A stretch of DNA of 64,000 bases from Alcanivorax sp. DSM 26293. GTDB taxonomy: Bacteria > Pseudomonadota > Gammaproteobacteria > Pseudomonadales > Alcanivoracaceae. The position numbers were made by a program, and so were the translations under genes. The notes below the pieces were generated by a model. The model was not told the origin of the DNA. It searched no databases and saw nothing but the letters and a program-made list of their open reading frames with translations. The stretch lies in assembly GCF_900107995.1 (NCBI RefSeq), contig NZ_FNUM01000008.1, positions 62,001 through 126,000 on the forward strand. The letters are read 5' to 3'. Of the stretch, positions 51,320-59,438 are shown piece after piece (position 1 is the stretch's first letter; each line of letters opens with the position of its first letter).

Positions 51320-52807
51320 CTACACCGGCAGGCCGATGCGCTTGGCCTCCATGCGACGCAGGAACTCCAGCATCACCTGGCGATAGAGATCCTCGCCCAA
51401 CCAGGCGTCTTCCACCCCGGCATCGATGTTCGGGTTGTCGTTCACCTCGATCACTACCACCTGGTCCCCGGACTGTTTCAGGTCCACGCCATAGAGACCA
51501 TTGCCCATCAGCTTTGCGGCCTTGAGGGCGGCTTTCAGCACCTTGGGCGGGACTTCCTGTACCGGCAGGGTACGGCTGTTGCCGGATTCGGTCTTGCCGC
51601 CGCTCTGGTGGTGGTAGATCTGCCAGTGCCCTTTGCTCATGAAATACTGACAGGCGAACAGGGGCCGGTTGTTGAGCACGCCGATGCGCCAGTCGTAATC
51701 CGTGTACATAAAGGCCTGGGCCAATACCACCGACGACTGTTTCAGGTAATCCCGCAGGCTGGTGGCCAGCTCTTCGCGGGTCTTCACCTTGCTGATACCC
51801 CGGGAAAAACTGCCGTCAGGAATCTTCAACACCATGGGCAGTTTCAGCTCGTCGATCAGTCGGTCAATCTGCTCATCGTCATCGCTGAACACAAAAGCCG
51901 TTGGCGGCACCGGCACCCCGTTGGCCTGCATCAGTTCCGCCAGATAGATCTTGTTGGTGCAGCGCAGGATCGAACCCGGGTCATCCATCACCACCATGCC
52001 CTCCTGTTCTGCCTTGCGGGCGAACTGATAGGTATGGTGATCCAGTGCGGTGGTCTCGCGGATAAACAGACCGTCGTACTCACCCAGGCGGGTGTAGGCA
52101 TCACGGCCGATCTGGTCCACGCGAATCCCCAGCTGACGTCCGGCCCGAATAAAACGCTTCAACGCCGCCTTGTCACTGGGCGGCAACGCCTCTTCCTCGT
52201 TAACCAGCATGGCCAGTTCGTAGCGGTCACTGCGACGGCGGCGCGGGTTGCGCCAGACACGGGCATTGAACTGCTCCAGGGCCTGGGCAAAGGCATCTTC
52301 CTCGGCCCCTTTCAGTTGCTTCAGGGCCAACGGCTTCAACGCTTCGATGGTCCACTGCTCGCGGCGACGGAACTCCACCTTCAACAACGGACAGGGCAAC
52401 TGATCGAAAATCTGCCGCCCCAGGTCAGCCAGGCCTTCCTGGGTGGTGTGGCCGAAGTACAGCATCAGCGAGAAGTGATCCGTCCCACTGCCCTTGCGTT
52501 TCATGGCCTTGTCCAGCGCCGCTTCGAACTGACCGAAATGCAGGCCATAAAGCGCCTTGCGGCTCAGATCATTCACTGTTCGTACGGACGGCAACACCCG
52601 CTGCCCACGAGCTTCCGCCAGCAGGGAACAGTAGTAGCCGGGGCTGAGGTATTTATAGCTGCGGCACAGGTTGATCACCTGCACTTTCTTGTCGGTACAG
52701 ACCGGTTGCTGTGCCTGCAGATACTCCCGGGCAGAGAGCAGATGGCGGGCGGGATAGTAGGCGGCCCAGTCTGCCGGGTCGTCGACCAGAATAATAACCT
52801 GACTCAT
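51320..52807 (-). CDS. RimK-like ATP-grasp ligase with N-terminal RimK-like domain
   Basis: 495-aa protein. Residues about 1-200 form the RimK-associated N-terminal domain (INLCRSYKYLSPGYYCSLLAEARGQRVLPSVRTV). The ATP-grasp domain (about 260-495) carries LRCTNKIYLAELM, VLKIPDGSFSRGISKVKT (Lys and Gly loop), AQAFMYTDYDWRIGVLNNRPL, and the metal-binding end VVIEVNDNPNIDAGVEDA. It should ligate an amino acid or similar amine to a carboxylate in an ATP-dependent way; substrate unknown. ATG 52807 (MSQVIILVDD) is the likely start. Confidence 0.87.
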   Translation of the reverse strand: MSQVIILVDDPADWAAYYPARHLLSAREYLQAQQPVCTDKKVQVINLCRSYKYLSPGYYCSLLAEARGQRVLPSVRTVNDLSRKALYGLHFGQFEAALDKAMKRKGSGTDHFSLMLYFGHTTQEGLADLGRQIFDQLPCPLLKVEFRRREQWTIEALKPLALKQLKGAEEDAFAQALEQFNARVWRNPRRRRSDRYELAMLVNEEEALPPSDKAALKRFIRAGRQLGIRVDQIGRDAYTRLGEYDGLFIRETTALDHHTYQFARKAEQEGMVVMDDPGSILRCTNKIYLAELMQANGVPVPPTAFVFSDDDEQIDRLIDELKLPMVLKIPDGSFSRGISKVKTREELATSLRDYLKQSSVVLAQAFMYTDYDWRIGVLNNRPLFACQYFMSKGHWQIYHHQSGGKTESGNSRTLPVQEVPPKVLKAALKAAKLMGNGLYGVDLKQSGDQVVVIEVNDNPNIDAGVEDAWLGEDLYRQVMLEFLRRMEAKRIGLPV

Positions 52808-52893
52808 GAAAAGCCCTAAATTGCGAGGCGCCGGAGATGGCACCGATACCCGCGAATGTAGGGCCAGACAGGGAGGGGTAGCAAGCGGTTTTA

Positions 52894-53064
52894 TTCAGTT
52901 AACAGTGAATAGTGAACAGTTAACAGTTAACAGCGGCGCGGTCCAGCGCCGGTTCAACTACAAGCAAAGAGGCCGCACCCATGCCATGGACGCGGCCTCT
53001 CATCTTGCAAAGCAGGACCAGGCCCAATCGCGAACTGTTCACTGTTAACTATTCACTGTTCACT
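52894..53064. terminator. Terminator hairpin flanked by inverted tandem-word arms (GTTAACAGTGAATAG type)
   Basis: Left arm 52894-52933 (AGTTAACAGTGAATAGTGAA...), hairpin 52966-53000 pairing AGAGGCCGC with GCGGCCTCT, right arm 53032-53064. The ccmE stop is inside the right arm. The core is the same as at 49251 (shared CAAAGAGGCCGC), though the arm words differ. Confidence 0.82.
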
Positions 53065-53508
53065 GCCTTTCTTCGCTCCCGGATGACCGGCCTTTTCCAA
53101 GGCATCCTGGACTTCCGGCGGCATGTAGGTTTCGTCGTGCTTGGCCAGCACTTCCTCGGCCTCAAAGCGGTTGCGGCTTATCAGGGTGCCGTTGGCGACG
53201 ATGCCTTGCCCCTCGCGAAACAGGTCCGGCAGGATACCCTGATAGTGCACGGTAAAGCGGCCCTTGCCATCGGTGAGCACAAACTGCACGTCCAGGGTCT
53301 CCTGGTCGCGCACCACACTGCCCTCTTCCACCAGGCCACCCACTCGCATCTGGGTTTCCAGTGGCGCCTCACCGGCCATCACCTGCTGGGGAGTGAAAAA
53401 CAGATTGATGTTCTGGCGCAGGGCATAAAACATCAATCCGCAGGCGATAGCCAGGCCCACCAGAATGGAGACCACCAGGATCAGTCGCTGCTTGCGTGCC
53501 GCATTCAT
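53053..53508 (-). CDS. ccmE: Cytochrome c maturation haem chaperone CcmE
   Basis: 151-aa membrane-anchored periplasmic haem chaperone. One N-terminal helix, an OB-fold domain with RVGGLVEEGSVVRD and VHYQGILPDLFREGQGIVANG, and the haem-binding HDETYMPPE (His and Tyr). It overlaps ccmD by four bases. Unusually, no ccmF follows; a terminator element does. Confidence 0.96.
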   Translation of the reverse strand: MNAARKQRLILVVSILVGLAIACGLMFYALRQNINLFFTPQQVMAGEAPLETQMRVGGLVEEGSVVRDQETLDVQFVLTDGKGRFTVHYQGILPDLFREGQGIVANGTLISRNRFEAEEVLAKHDETYMPPEVQDALEKAGHPGAKKGSEQ

Positions 53509-53693
53509 TGTTCAGATTCTCCCAGAGAGTCACGGCGCTGTTGCCGTGCCAGACGTTGACGCACTTGTCCCTGCCCGCGTATCGCCAACACCATGTTGGC
53601 GATGATCAAAAGCGCACTGAATCCGTAGGCGCTCCAGACATAAAATCCATGTTTTCCCATGGCCAGAAAATCGGCAAAGCTGTCGAAAGCCAT
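53505..53693 (-). CDS. ccmD: Haem exporter small subunit CcmD
   Basis: 62-aa one-helix membrane protein: MAFDSFADFLAMGKHGFYVWSAYG, typical of CcmD, then a helix and a basic tail. ATG 53693 overlaps the ccmC stop by one base (TGATG). It supports release of holo-CcmE from CcmABC. Confidence 0.93.
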   Translation of the reverse strand: MAFDSFADFLAMGKHGFYVWSAYGFSALLIIANMVLAIRGQGQVRQRLARQQRRDSLGESEQ

Positions 53694-54451
53694 CAGTGCT
53701 CGCCCTCCTTCACCCGTTTGCTCACCCACTTGCTGCGCCGTTCCCGCCACAGCACCTCAGTACGAGCGCGTAGCAGCACATTGACGGCATAGAGCAGCCA
53801 CAGGCCCAGCATGCTCAACAGCAGCGGATACTTCATGGCCGGATCAATGGTGGATTCACCGAACATCTTCAGGGTGGAACCCTGATGGAGGGTCTGCACC
53901 CATTCCACGGAATACTTCACGATCACCACATTGATCACCCCTACCATGGCCAGCAGGCCCGCGGCCCGGGCTGCCTGGCGGGGATCGCGGATGACCGCCT
54001 GCAGGGCAATCACCCCCACATACATGAACAGCAGAATCAGCATGGAGGTCATGCGCGCATCCCACTGCCAGTAGGTACCCCAGGTAGGTTTGCCCCACAG
54101 GGCACCGGTCACCAGGGAAATGGCCGCCAGCGCCGCCCCAAAGGGTGCGATGGACTTGAGCATCACCTCCGCCATCTTCATGCGCCAGACCACCGCCACC
54201 AGACCGGACACGCCCAGAGCCATGTAGCCCATCAGGGCACCGCTGGATGCGGGCACGTGAATGAAGATGATCCGGTAGCTGTTGCCCTGCTGATAATCCG
54301 CCGGAGCAAATGCCAATCCCCAGACCAGGCCCGCCGCCAGAGTCAGCAAGGCAATGGGCGTCAGCCAGGGCAGTACCCGGGAGCTGAAGGTGTAGAAATA
54401 GCGCGGTGAGCCCAGCATGTGGTACCACCGCTTCAACGTTTGCCAGACCAT
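53693..54451 (-). CDS. ccmC: Haem exporter/handling protein CcmC
   Basis: 252-aa six-helix membrane protein with the Trp-rich haem-handling motif WGTYWQWDARMTSMLI and conserved His in IIFIHVPAS and VQTLHQGS. It loads haem on CcmE. It lies 15 bases after ccmB. Confidence 0.96.
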   Translation of the reverse strand: MVWQTLKRWYHMLGSPRYFYTFSSRVLPWLTPIALLTLAAGLVWGLAFAPADYQQGNSYRIIFIHVPASSGALMGYMALGVSGLVAVVWRMKMAEVMLKSIAPFGAALAAISLVTGALWGKPTWGTYWQWDARMTSMLILLFMYVGVIALQAVIRDPRQAARAAGLLAMVGVINVVIVKYSVEWVQTLHQGSTLKMFGESTIDPAMKYPLLLSMLGLWLLYAVNVLLRARTEVLWRERRSKWVSKRVKEGEH

Positions 54452-54466
54452 TTCGTTATCTGAACC

Positions 54467-55135
54467 TCAATTCCCTGAACTGATTTTGAGACCGGCGCTC
54501 ACCGCCAAGGGTCCCAGACTGATCGTTAATGCCAGCAAGGCACCCAGAATCGCCAGAATGCCACCCACATTGGCGCCACCGGCCGCCGCACTCACCGCCC
54601 CGGCGCCAAAAATCAGCACCGGGATATAAAGGGGAAGCACCAGCACGGCAAGCAGGATACCACCTCGATTGAGCCCCACCGTGAGGGCCGCGCCAATGGC
54701 GCCGACAATCGTCAGCGCCGGGGTGCCCAGCAGCAGGCTCAGCATCACCGTCCCCAGGGCCCCATCCGGCAGTTGCAGCATGTGGCCCAGCAGCGGCGAA
54801 ATCAGTACCAGCGGCAGGCCGGTGAGCAGCCAGTGAGCCAGCAATTTAGCCAGTACCGGCACCACTGGTATCACGGGGGCCGTGAGCAACATGTCCAGCA
54901 CACCGCTTTCCTGGTCCCGGCGGAACAGCCCATCCAGGGACAACATCACCGCCAGCAGGGCCGCCACCCAGAGCACCCCCGGCGCCACGGTAGCCAGCAA
55001 TTCCGGTTTCGGGGAGATTGCCAGCGGAAACAGGCTGATCACCATCACGAAAAAAAACAGCGGATTGATAATCTCCGCCGGGCTACGCCACAGCACCAGC
55101 AATTCCCGACCCAGGGCGGCACGGAAGGTATTCAT
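54467..55135 (-). CDS. ccmB: Haem exporter permease CcmB
   Basis: 222-aa membrane protein with six helices: ALGRELLVLWRSPAEIINPLFFFVMVISLFPL at the start, DGLFRRDQESGVLDMLLTAPV in the coupling loop, and AALTVGLNRGGILLAVLVLPLYIPVLIFG. It overlaps ccmA by ATGA. Forms the CcmAB ABC module. Confidence 0.96.
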   Translation of the reverse strand: MNTFRAALGRELLVLWRSPAEIINPLFFFVMVISLFPLAISPKPELLATVAPGVLWVAALLAVMLSLDGLFRRDQESGVLDMLLTAPVIPVVPVLAKLLAHWLLTGLPLVLISPLLGHMLQLPDGALGTVMLSLLLGTPALTIVGAIGAALTVGLNRGGILLAVLVLPLYIPVLIFGAGAVSAAAGGANVGGILAILGALLALTISLGPLAVSAGLKISSGN

Positions 55136-55761
55136 GACACCACCTCGGCACGGCCATTCTCCAGATGCAGTCGCTGCACGCCGTCGCCAACCCGGTGGTG
55201 GGAGGTATAGATCACCAGGGAGCCGGCCTCAGCGGCCTGCTGCATCTGCGCATCCAGTTGTGCCACGCCGTCCTGGTCGATGGCCGTGTAGGGCTCGTCC
55301 AGTACCCACACCGCTTTGCGCTGCAACCACAGCCGCGCCAGAGCAACCCGCCGTTTCTGCCCCGCAGACAGGTGTGCCGCCGGGACATCCTCGAAACCCC
55401 GCAAGCCCACCGCCGCCAGGGCCGCCATGGGGTCACCGGCCTGATGGTTCAGGGCGCAGGCATAGCGCAGGTTTTCCAGCGGATTGAGCTCTTCGCGGAC
55501 ACCGGGCTGGTGCCCCAGATACAACAGGTCCTGCTGCCATTGGGGCTGCCACCAGCGGCGCTCGCCCTCAAAGAAGCCATGCAGCCCCACCAGAATCCGC
55601 AACAGGGTGGTCTTGCCGGCGCCGTTGGCACCGGTAATCTGCCAGATTTCCCCGGCGCGGGCGGTCAGGCTCAGGCCACTGAACAGCATGCGATCGTCGC
55701 GCTCGCAGCCCAGTTGCACAAGCTCAAGTCTGGTGGATGAATCGGACAAAATTGCCTCCAT
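55132..55761 (-). CDS. ccmA: Haem exporter ATPase CcmA
   Basis: 209-aa ABC ATPase: Walker A TGANGAGKTT, signature LSAGQKRRVALARL, Walker B WVLDEPYTAID, and YTSHH at the H-loop. ATG 55761 (MEAILSDSS) gives the family length; ATG 55794 is an alternative. A TATACT hexamer (minus strand, 55775-55780) between the two could be the promoter -10, favouring the shorter form with a very short leader. First gene of ccmABCDE. Confidence 0.94.
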   Translation of the reverse strand: MEAILSDSSTRLELVQLGCERDDRMLFSGLSLTARAGEIWQITGANGAGKTTLLRILVGLHGFFEGERRWWQPQWQQDLLYLGHQPGVREELNPLENLRYACALNHQAGDPMAALAAVGLRGFEDVPAAHLSAGQKRRVALARLWLQRKAVWVLDEPYTAIDQDGVAQLDAQMQQAAEAGSLVIYTSHHRVGDGVQRLHLENGRAEVVS

Positions 55762-55847
55762 GGAACAGCGCGGCAGTATAGCATGCCCATTCATGTCAGG
55801 CTTGATTCAGGCTAGCCTGTCACTCTACCCACAAAGAGGATATCTCC

Positions 55848-56399
55848 ATGCGACTGATACCGGGATTGTTCACCCTGCTCCTCGCCAGCCTGCTGGGCGC
55901 CTGCGGCGGGGACAAGCCCCTGGCCACCGTCGACCAAGTAGACCTGGAACGCTACAGCGGCACCTGGTATGAAATCGCCCGACTGCCCCAGTGGTTCCAG
56001 CGCGGTTGCTATAACTCCACCGCCACTTACTCTCTCAATGAGGATGGCACCGTGCGCGTGGTCAACCGCTGCCAACGTGACGGCGAGGAACCCAGCGTAG
56101 CGGAAGGCACCGCCCGGGTGGTCCCCGGTTCTGACAATGCCAAACTCAAGGTGCGTTTCGACAGCTGGATCTCCAGGCTGTTACCCACCATCACCGAGGG
56201 CAATTACTGGATCATTGCCCTGGACAAGAATTACCAGACGGTGGTGATCGGCGAACCGAGCCGGGAATACCTGTGGATTCTGGCACGTAGCCCGGAGCTG
56301 CCAGATGATCAATATCAAGCATTGCTGCAGCTGGCCGAAAGCAAGGGCTTTCCGGTGAACGAGCTGCAACGCAACCGCGACCTGCAACCGGAACAGTGA
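55848..56399 (+). CDS. blc: Outer-membrane lipoprotein lipocalin (Blc-like)
   Basis: 183-aa lipoprotein: signal LLASLLGAC (Cys about residue 19), lipocalin motif YSGTWYEIARLPQWFQRGCYN (residues about 36-56), NYWIIALDKNYQTVVIGEPSREYLWILAR near the end. It binds lipids in the outer membrane or periplasm. It is followed after three bases by the DUF4279 gene and so probably heads an operon with DUF4279, CYTH and the SPOR-like gene. Confidence 0.93.
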   Translation: MRLIPGLFTLLLASLLGACGGDKPLATVDQVDLERYSGTWYEIARLPQWFQRGCYNSTATYSLNEDGTVRVVNRCQRDGEEPSVAEGTARVVPGSDNAKLKVRFDSWISRLLPTITEGNYWIIALDKNYQTVVIGEPSREYLWILARSPELPDDQYQALLQLAESKGFPVNELQRNRDLQPEQ

Positions 56400-56402
56400 G
56401 CC

Positions 56403-56810
56403 ATGGAACACCACGTCTATTTTGCGGTGTTCGGCTTTGACCATGATCCCCGCCAACTGGATCTGCTGCTGGGACAAAGCGCTGACGACTACTGGCATGA
56501 AGGGGAAAGCTTCAGCGAGGCCTTCCCCGAGGCACGCCGCCGGGAAAATCGCTGGATCCTCTCCAGCCAGCTGGACCACACCGCCAGCCACCGGGATCAT
56601 TTCGAGAAACTGCTCTACAAACTCAAGCGCCTGACGCCGCAACTGCAGGCCCTGGATCCGGGCTACCGTTTCGGCATCGGCGTGTCACATTACTTCGTGA
56701 TGGACGACCCGGCGTTCTACTTGCCCGCCGAGATTCTCGAGGGCTATGAAAGCCTGGGCTTTGCCATCACCTTCGATCAACTGGGACTCGACCATGGCAC
56801 AGGAAATTGA
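56403..56810 (+). CDS. DUF4279 family protein
   Basis: 135-aa protein with the DUF4279 layout: VYFAVFGFDHDPRQLDLLLGQSADDYWHEGES at the start, WILSSQLDHTASHRDHFEKLLYKL in the middle, and LEGYESLGFAITFDQLGLD at the end. Some DUF4279 proteins are immunity proteins of toxin systems; here there is no toxin neighbour. It overlaps the CYTH gene by 17 bases. Confidence 0.78.
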   Translation: MEHHVYFAVFGFDHDPRQLDLLLGQSADDYWHEGESFSEAFPEARRRENRWILSSQLDHTASHRDHFEKLLYKLKRLTPQLQALDPGYRFGIGVSHYFVMDDPAFYLPAEILEGYESLGFAITFDQLGLDHGTGN

Positions 56811-57267
56811 GCGTAAGTTTCTTATCAACGATCCGCGCATCGTGGATTCACTGGCCGGCGAACGGCTGACGCAGGGTTACCTGAGCCACGACAAGAACGC
56901 CACCGTGCGCGTTCGCATTGCCGGCACCCGCGGCTGGCTGACCATCAAGGGTAAAACCGTGGGCGCCACCCGCAGTGAATTCGAATACCCGGTGCCTGAG
57001 GAAGACGCCCGGCAAATGCTGGATGAGCTGTGCAACGCCGGCGTCATCGACAAGACCCGCTACCGCCTGCCCCAGGGCGAGCTGTGCTGGGAAATTGATG
57101 TCTTCCATGGTGACAACGATGGCCTCATCGTTGCTGAAATCGAACTGCCCAGTGAAGACACCCCCTTCGACAAACCCGACTGGCTGGGCGAAGAAGTCAC
57201 CGGCGATCCCCGCTATTACAACAGCGCACTGAGCAGCACGCCCTTCAACCAGTGGGCCGATGACTGA
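56794..57267 (+). CDS. CYTH domain protein (inorganic triphosphatase-like)
   Basis: 157-aa CYTH protein. N-terminal EIERKFL (ExExK) and basic/acidic tunnel residues in ATVRVRIAGTRGWLTIKGKTVGATRSEFEYPVP, then CWEIDVFHGDNDGLIVAEIELPSED. This short bacterial form typically hydrolyses triphosphate or related phosphate chains. ATG 56794 lies inside the end of DUF4279. A CHAD gene, the usual partner for polyphosphate binding, is close downstream. Confidence 0.92.
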   Translation: MAQEIERKFLINDPRIVDSLAGERLTQGYLSHDKNATVRVRIAGTRGWLTIKGKTVGATRSEFEYPVPEEDARQMLDELCNAGVIDKTRYRLPQGELCWEIDVFHGDNDGLIVAEIELPSEDTPFDKPDWLGEEVTGDPRYYNSALSSTPFNQWADD

Positions 57268-57430
57268 GCACCGCTATACCCTCTGGCGCCAGGACGATAA
57301 CGGCATCCGGGCCAGAGTGGCTGACTACCCGAGTCGCCAGGCAGCGGAACAGGCCCGTCAGCACTATGAGGCCCAAGGCCACAAGCAGATCTACTGGGTG
57401 GAAGACAATGATGAAGCTGGCGCTCAGTGA
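57260..57430 (+). CDS. Small SPOR-like protein
   Basis: 56-aa soluble protein overlapping the CYTH stop by eight bases. Pattern YTLWRQDDNGIRARVADYPSRQAAEQARQHYEAQGHKQIYWVED resembles one SPOR-type beta-alpha-beta unit (sequence split here: RYTLWRQDDNG, PSRQAAEQARQHYEAQGHKQ, IYWVED). No signal peptide. Probably translated by coupling with the CYTH gene. Role unknown. Confidence 0.72.
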   Translation: MTEHRYTLWRQDDNGIRARVADYPSRQAAEQARQHYEAQGHKQIYWVEDNDEAGAQ

Positions 57431-57505
57431 ATCACTGGATGGATAATGTTCATCACGACGCAGTCATAATATCCCGACAGACTCATGAGGAGGACGGAGG
57501 GAAGC

Positions 57506-58351
57506 ATGGACGAGAACACCCTGGTTGAACGGCTATGCCAGCAGGCCATCCGCATTAATGCGCAGGCACTGGCAGATCTGCAGCATCAACCCCTGCCCGC
57601 CAATGCCGTACACGACTGCCGGGTGGCCGTGAAACGGCTGCGCGCCCAATGGCAACTGCTGCGCCCCTGGCTCAGCCGCGACGATCACCGCGCCTTTGAT
57701 CACGGCATCCGCAGTGCCGCCCGGCTGCTGGCCGGCGCCCGCGACAACCACGTCATGGCCGCCACGCTACAGAAACTGGCCAGTAAGGCCGACAAGCCCC
57801 ACCGGCATTCCCTGAGCCGGGTGGCGAGCACACTGTTCAGCGACACCGACCTTCAGCCGGAAACCCACCACCATCAGGAAGCCATCACCGCCTTCGCCCA
57901 GGACCAGCAATATTGGCAGTCGCTGGCCCTGAGCATCAGCGACCATGAGTTGCTGGTCAGTGGTCTGGCGCGCACCTACAAGCAGTGCCGCAATCGCACC
58001 ATCAAGGCCCAGGGCGGCAGCGACCCGCAACCCTGGCATGACCTGCGCAAATGGGTGAAGTACCTGCTCTATCAGCAGCAGGCCCTGGCGGATCAAAACA
58101 TCCACACACCCTGCCACGATGCGGACCTGGAGCGCCTGGGCAAGAAACTGGGCAAACTCCACGACCTGCACATGCTCCGCGAGCATGTGCTGGCACACAG
58201 CCACGCCATCGAGAAGCAGAAAGACCTGGCCCATACCCTGGATGCCATCCACGGGCGGGAAAAACGTCTGCTGAAGAAATGCCAGACGGAAAGCCAACGC
58301 CTGTTTCAGATGCCCACCAAAAAATGGATCACCGGGGTGACCGCCAGCTGA
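57506..58351 (+). CDS. CHAD domain protein
   Basis: 281-aa all-helical protein with two four-helix repeats. Each has a His/basic signature: VHDCRVAVKRLRAQWQLL (about residues 38-55) and PWHDLRKWVKYLLYQQQAL (about 182-200). CHAD domains bind polyphosphate granules. GGAGGG precedes ATG 57506. It follows the CYTH-SPOR pair by 75 bases, so CYTH and CHAD are separate proteins here rather than a fusion. Confidence 0.9.
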   Translation: MDENTLVERLCQQAIRINAQALADLQHQPLPANAVHDCRVAVKRLRAQWQLLRPWLSRDDHRAFDHGIRSAARLLAGARDNHVMAATLQKLASKADKPHRHSLSRVASTLFSDTDLQPETHHHQEAITAFAQDQQYWQSLALSISDHELLVSGLARTYKQCRNRTIKAQGGSDPQPWHDLRKWVKYLLYQQQALADQNIHTPCHDADLERLGKKLGKLHDLHMLREHVLAHSHAIEKQKDLAHTLDAIHGREKRLLKKCQTESQRLFQMPTKKWITGVTAS

Positions 58352-58375
58352 CCGCTCGGGGGAACTTTTCCTTCC

Positions 58376-58403
58376 TTGCCCACTTCCAAGGGCTTGATAC
58401 AAT
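58376..58403 (+). promoter_or_regulatory. Promoter of the guanidine exporter gene
   Basis: TTGCCC, 16-base spacer, TACAAT; predicted start near 58410, just before the riboswitch. Confidence 0.6.
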
Positions 58404-58418
58404 CACCAATCCAGTGCC

Positions 58419-58483
58419 CGAGGACGACCTCGATCACGGCACTCACGGGCAGGCTGTTCAAAAGCCTGCCAGGGGACGACCCC
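58419..58483 (+). ncRNA. Guanidine-II (mini-ykkC) riboswitch
   Basis: Two stem-loops with identical ACGA loops: CGAGG-ACGA-CCTCG (58419-58432) and GGGG-ACGA-CCCC (58472-58483), the diagnostic layout of this riboswitch. The ribosome site AGGAG (58488-58492) lies a few bases after the second. Between them is an extra perfect hairpin GGCAGGCT...AGCCTGCC (58448-58470). Guanidine binding should expose the ribosome site of the SMR exporter. Confidence 0.9.
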
Positions 58484-58499
58484 ATGCAGGAGTTTTATC

Positions 58500-58817
58500 A
58501 TGGCATGGGTTCTGGTCATTCTCGCCGGCATCCTCGAATCCGGCTGGGCGTTAGGATTGAAAGCAAGCCACGGCTTTACCCGCCCGCTTCCTTCCCTGTT
58601 AACCGTCATCGGCATGGCCGCCAGCTTCTGGCTATTGGCCAAAGCCATGCAGACCCTGCCCGTGGGCACCACCTATGCAGTGTGGACCGGCATGGGCACC
58701 ATCGGCACCGTGCTGCTGGGCATTCTGCTGTTCCAGGATGCCGTCAATGCGCCGCGTTTGCTGTGCCTGGGGCTGATTCTGGCGGGCATTGTCGGGCTGA
58801 AGATTTTCACCCCGTAA
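58500..58817 (+). CDS. sugE/gdx: SMR-family guanidinium exporter (SugE/Gdx)
   Basis: 105-aa four-helix small multidrug resistance protein: VILAGILESGWALGLKASHGFT carries the essential Glu (about residue 13), then LPSLLTVIGMAASFWLLAKAM, LPVGTTYAVWTGMGTIGTVLLG and a last helix. The SugE/Gdx subgroup exports guanidinium by proton antiport. Control by a guanidine-II riboswitch supports this. Confidence 0.95.
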   Translation: MAWVLVILAGILESGWALGLKASHGFTRPLPSLLTVIGMAASFWLLAKAMQTLPVGTTYAVWTGMGTIGTVLLGILLFQDAVNAPRLLCLGLILAGIVGLKIFTP

Positions 58818-58902
58818 GCCCGAACAATAGGGGCGTGTCCCGGTTACCGGTTCCCTGTAACATGGGCCCACGCCCTCTCCTGCCGCTCACTACAGGTTTT
58901 CC

Positions 58903-59367
58903 ATGCTTAATAATGACGTTCTGCGCCGCGCTCGCTATATCTTCGACTTTGACGATAGCCGCATGATCGGCGTCTTCGCCGAAGCCGGCGAAACCGTGAC
59001 CCGGGAACAGATCAGCGACTGGCTGAAAAAAGATGACGATCCGGCCTTCCAGAAGTGCAACGACCGCACCCTGGCAATCTTTCTCAATGGCCTGATCAAT
59101 GCCCTGCGTGGCAAAAAGCCCGGCCCGCAACCGGAACCGGAATCCCGCCTGACCAACAACATGATTTTCATGAAACTGAAGATCGCACTGAACCTGCAGG
59201 CCGAGGACGTGCTGGCCATTCTGGAACTGGCCAACTTCCGTTTGAGCAAACACGAGCTCAGCGCATTCTTCCGCAAACCCGGCCACAAGCATTATCGGGA
59301 GTGCAAGGACCAGATCCTGCGTAATTTCCTGACAGGACTACAGATACAGTTTCGCGACGGGGAATAA
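58903..59367 (+). CDS. DUF1456 family protein (YehS-like)
   Basis: 154-aa protein made of two similar DUF1456 units: LNNDVLRRARYIFDFDDSRMIGVFAEAG (residues about 2-30) and LTNNMIFMKLKIALNLQAEDVLAILELANF (about 84-113), each followed by a helical DWLKKDDDP/AFFRKPGH segment. Function unknown; a helix-turn-helix-like fold is likely. Confidence 0.9.
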   Translation: MLNNDVLRRARYIFDFDDSRMIGVFAEAGETVTREQISDWLKKDDDPAFQKCNDRTLAIFLNGLINALRGKKPGPQPEPESRLTNNMIFMKLKIALNLQAEDVLAILELANFRLSKHELSAFFRKPGHKHYRECKDQILRNFLTGLQIQFRDGE

Positions 59368-59438
59368 ACCGTTACCTCAGAGGTAATGGCGCCAGCCCGG
59401 CAAACCGGGTTTCATGACAGGAACAGCGGAGAGATGCC

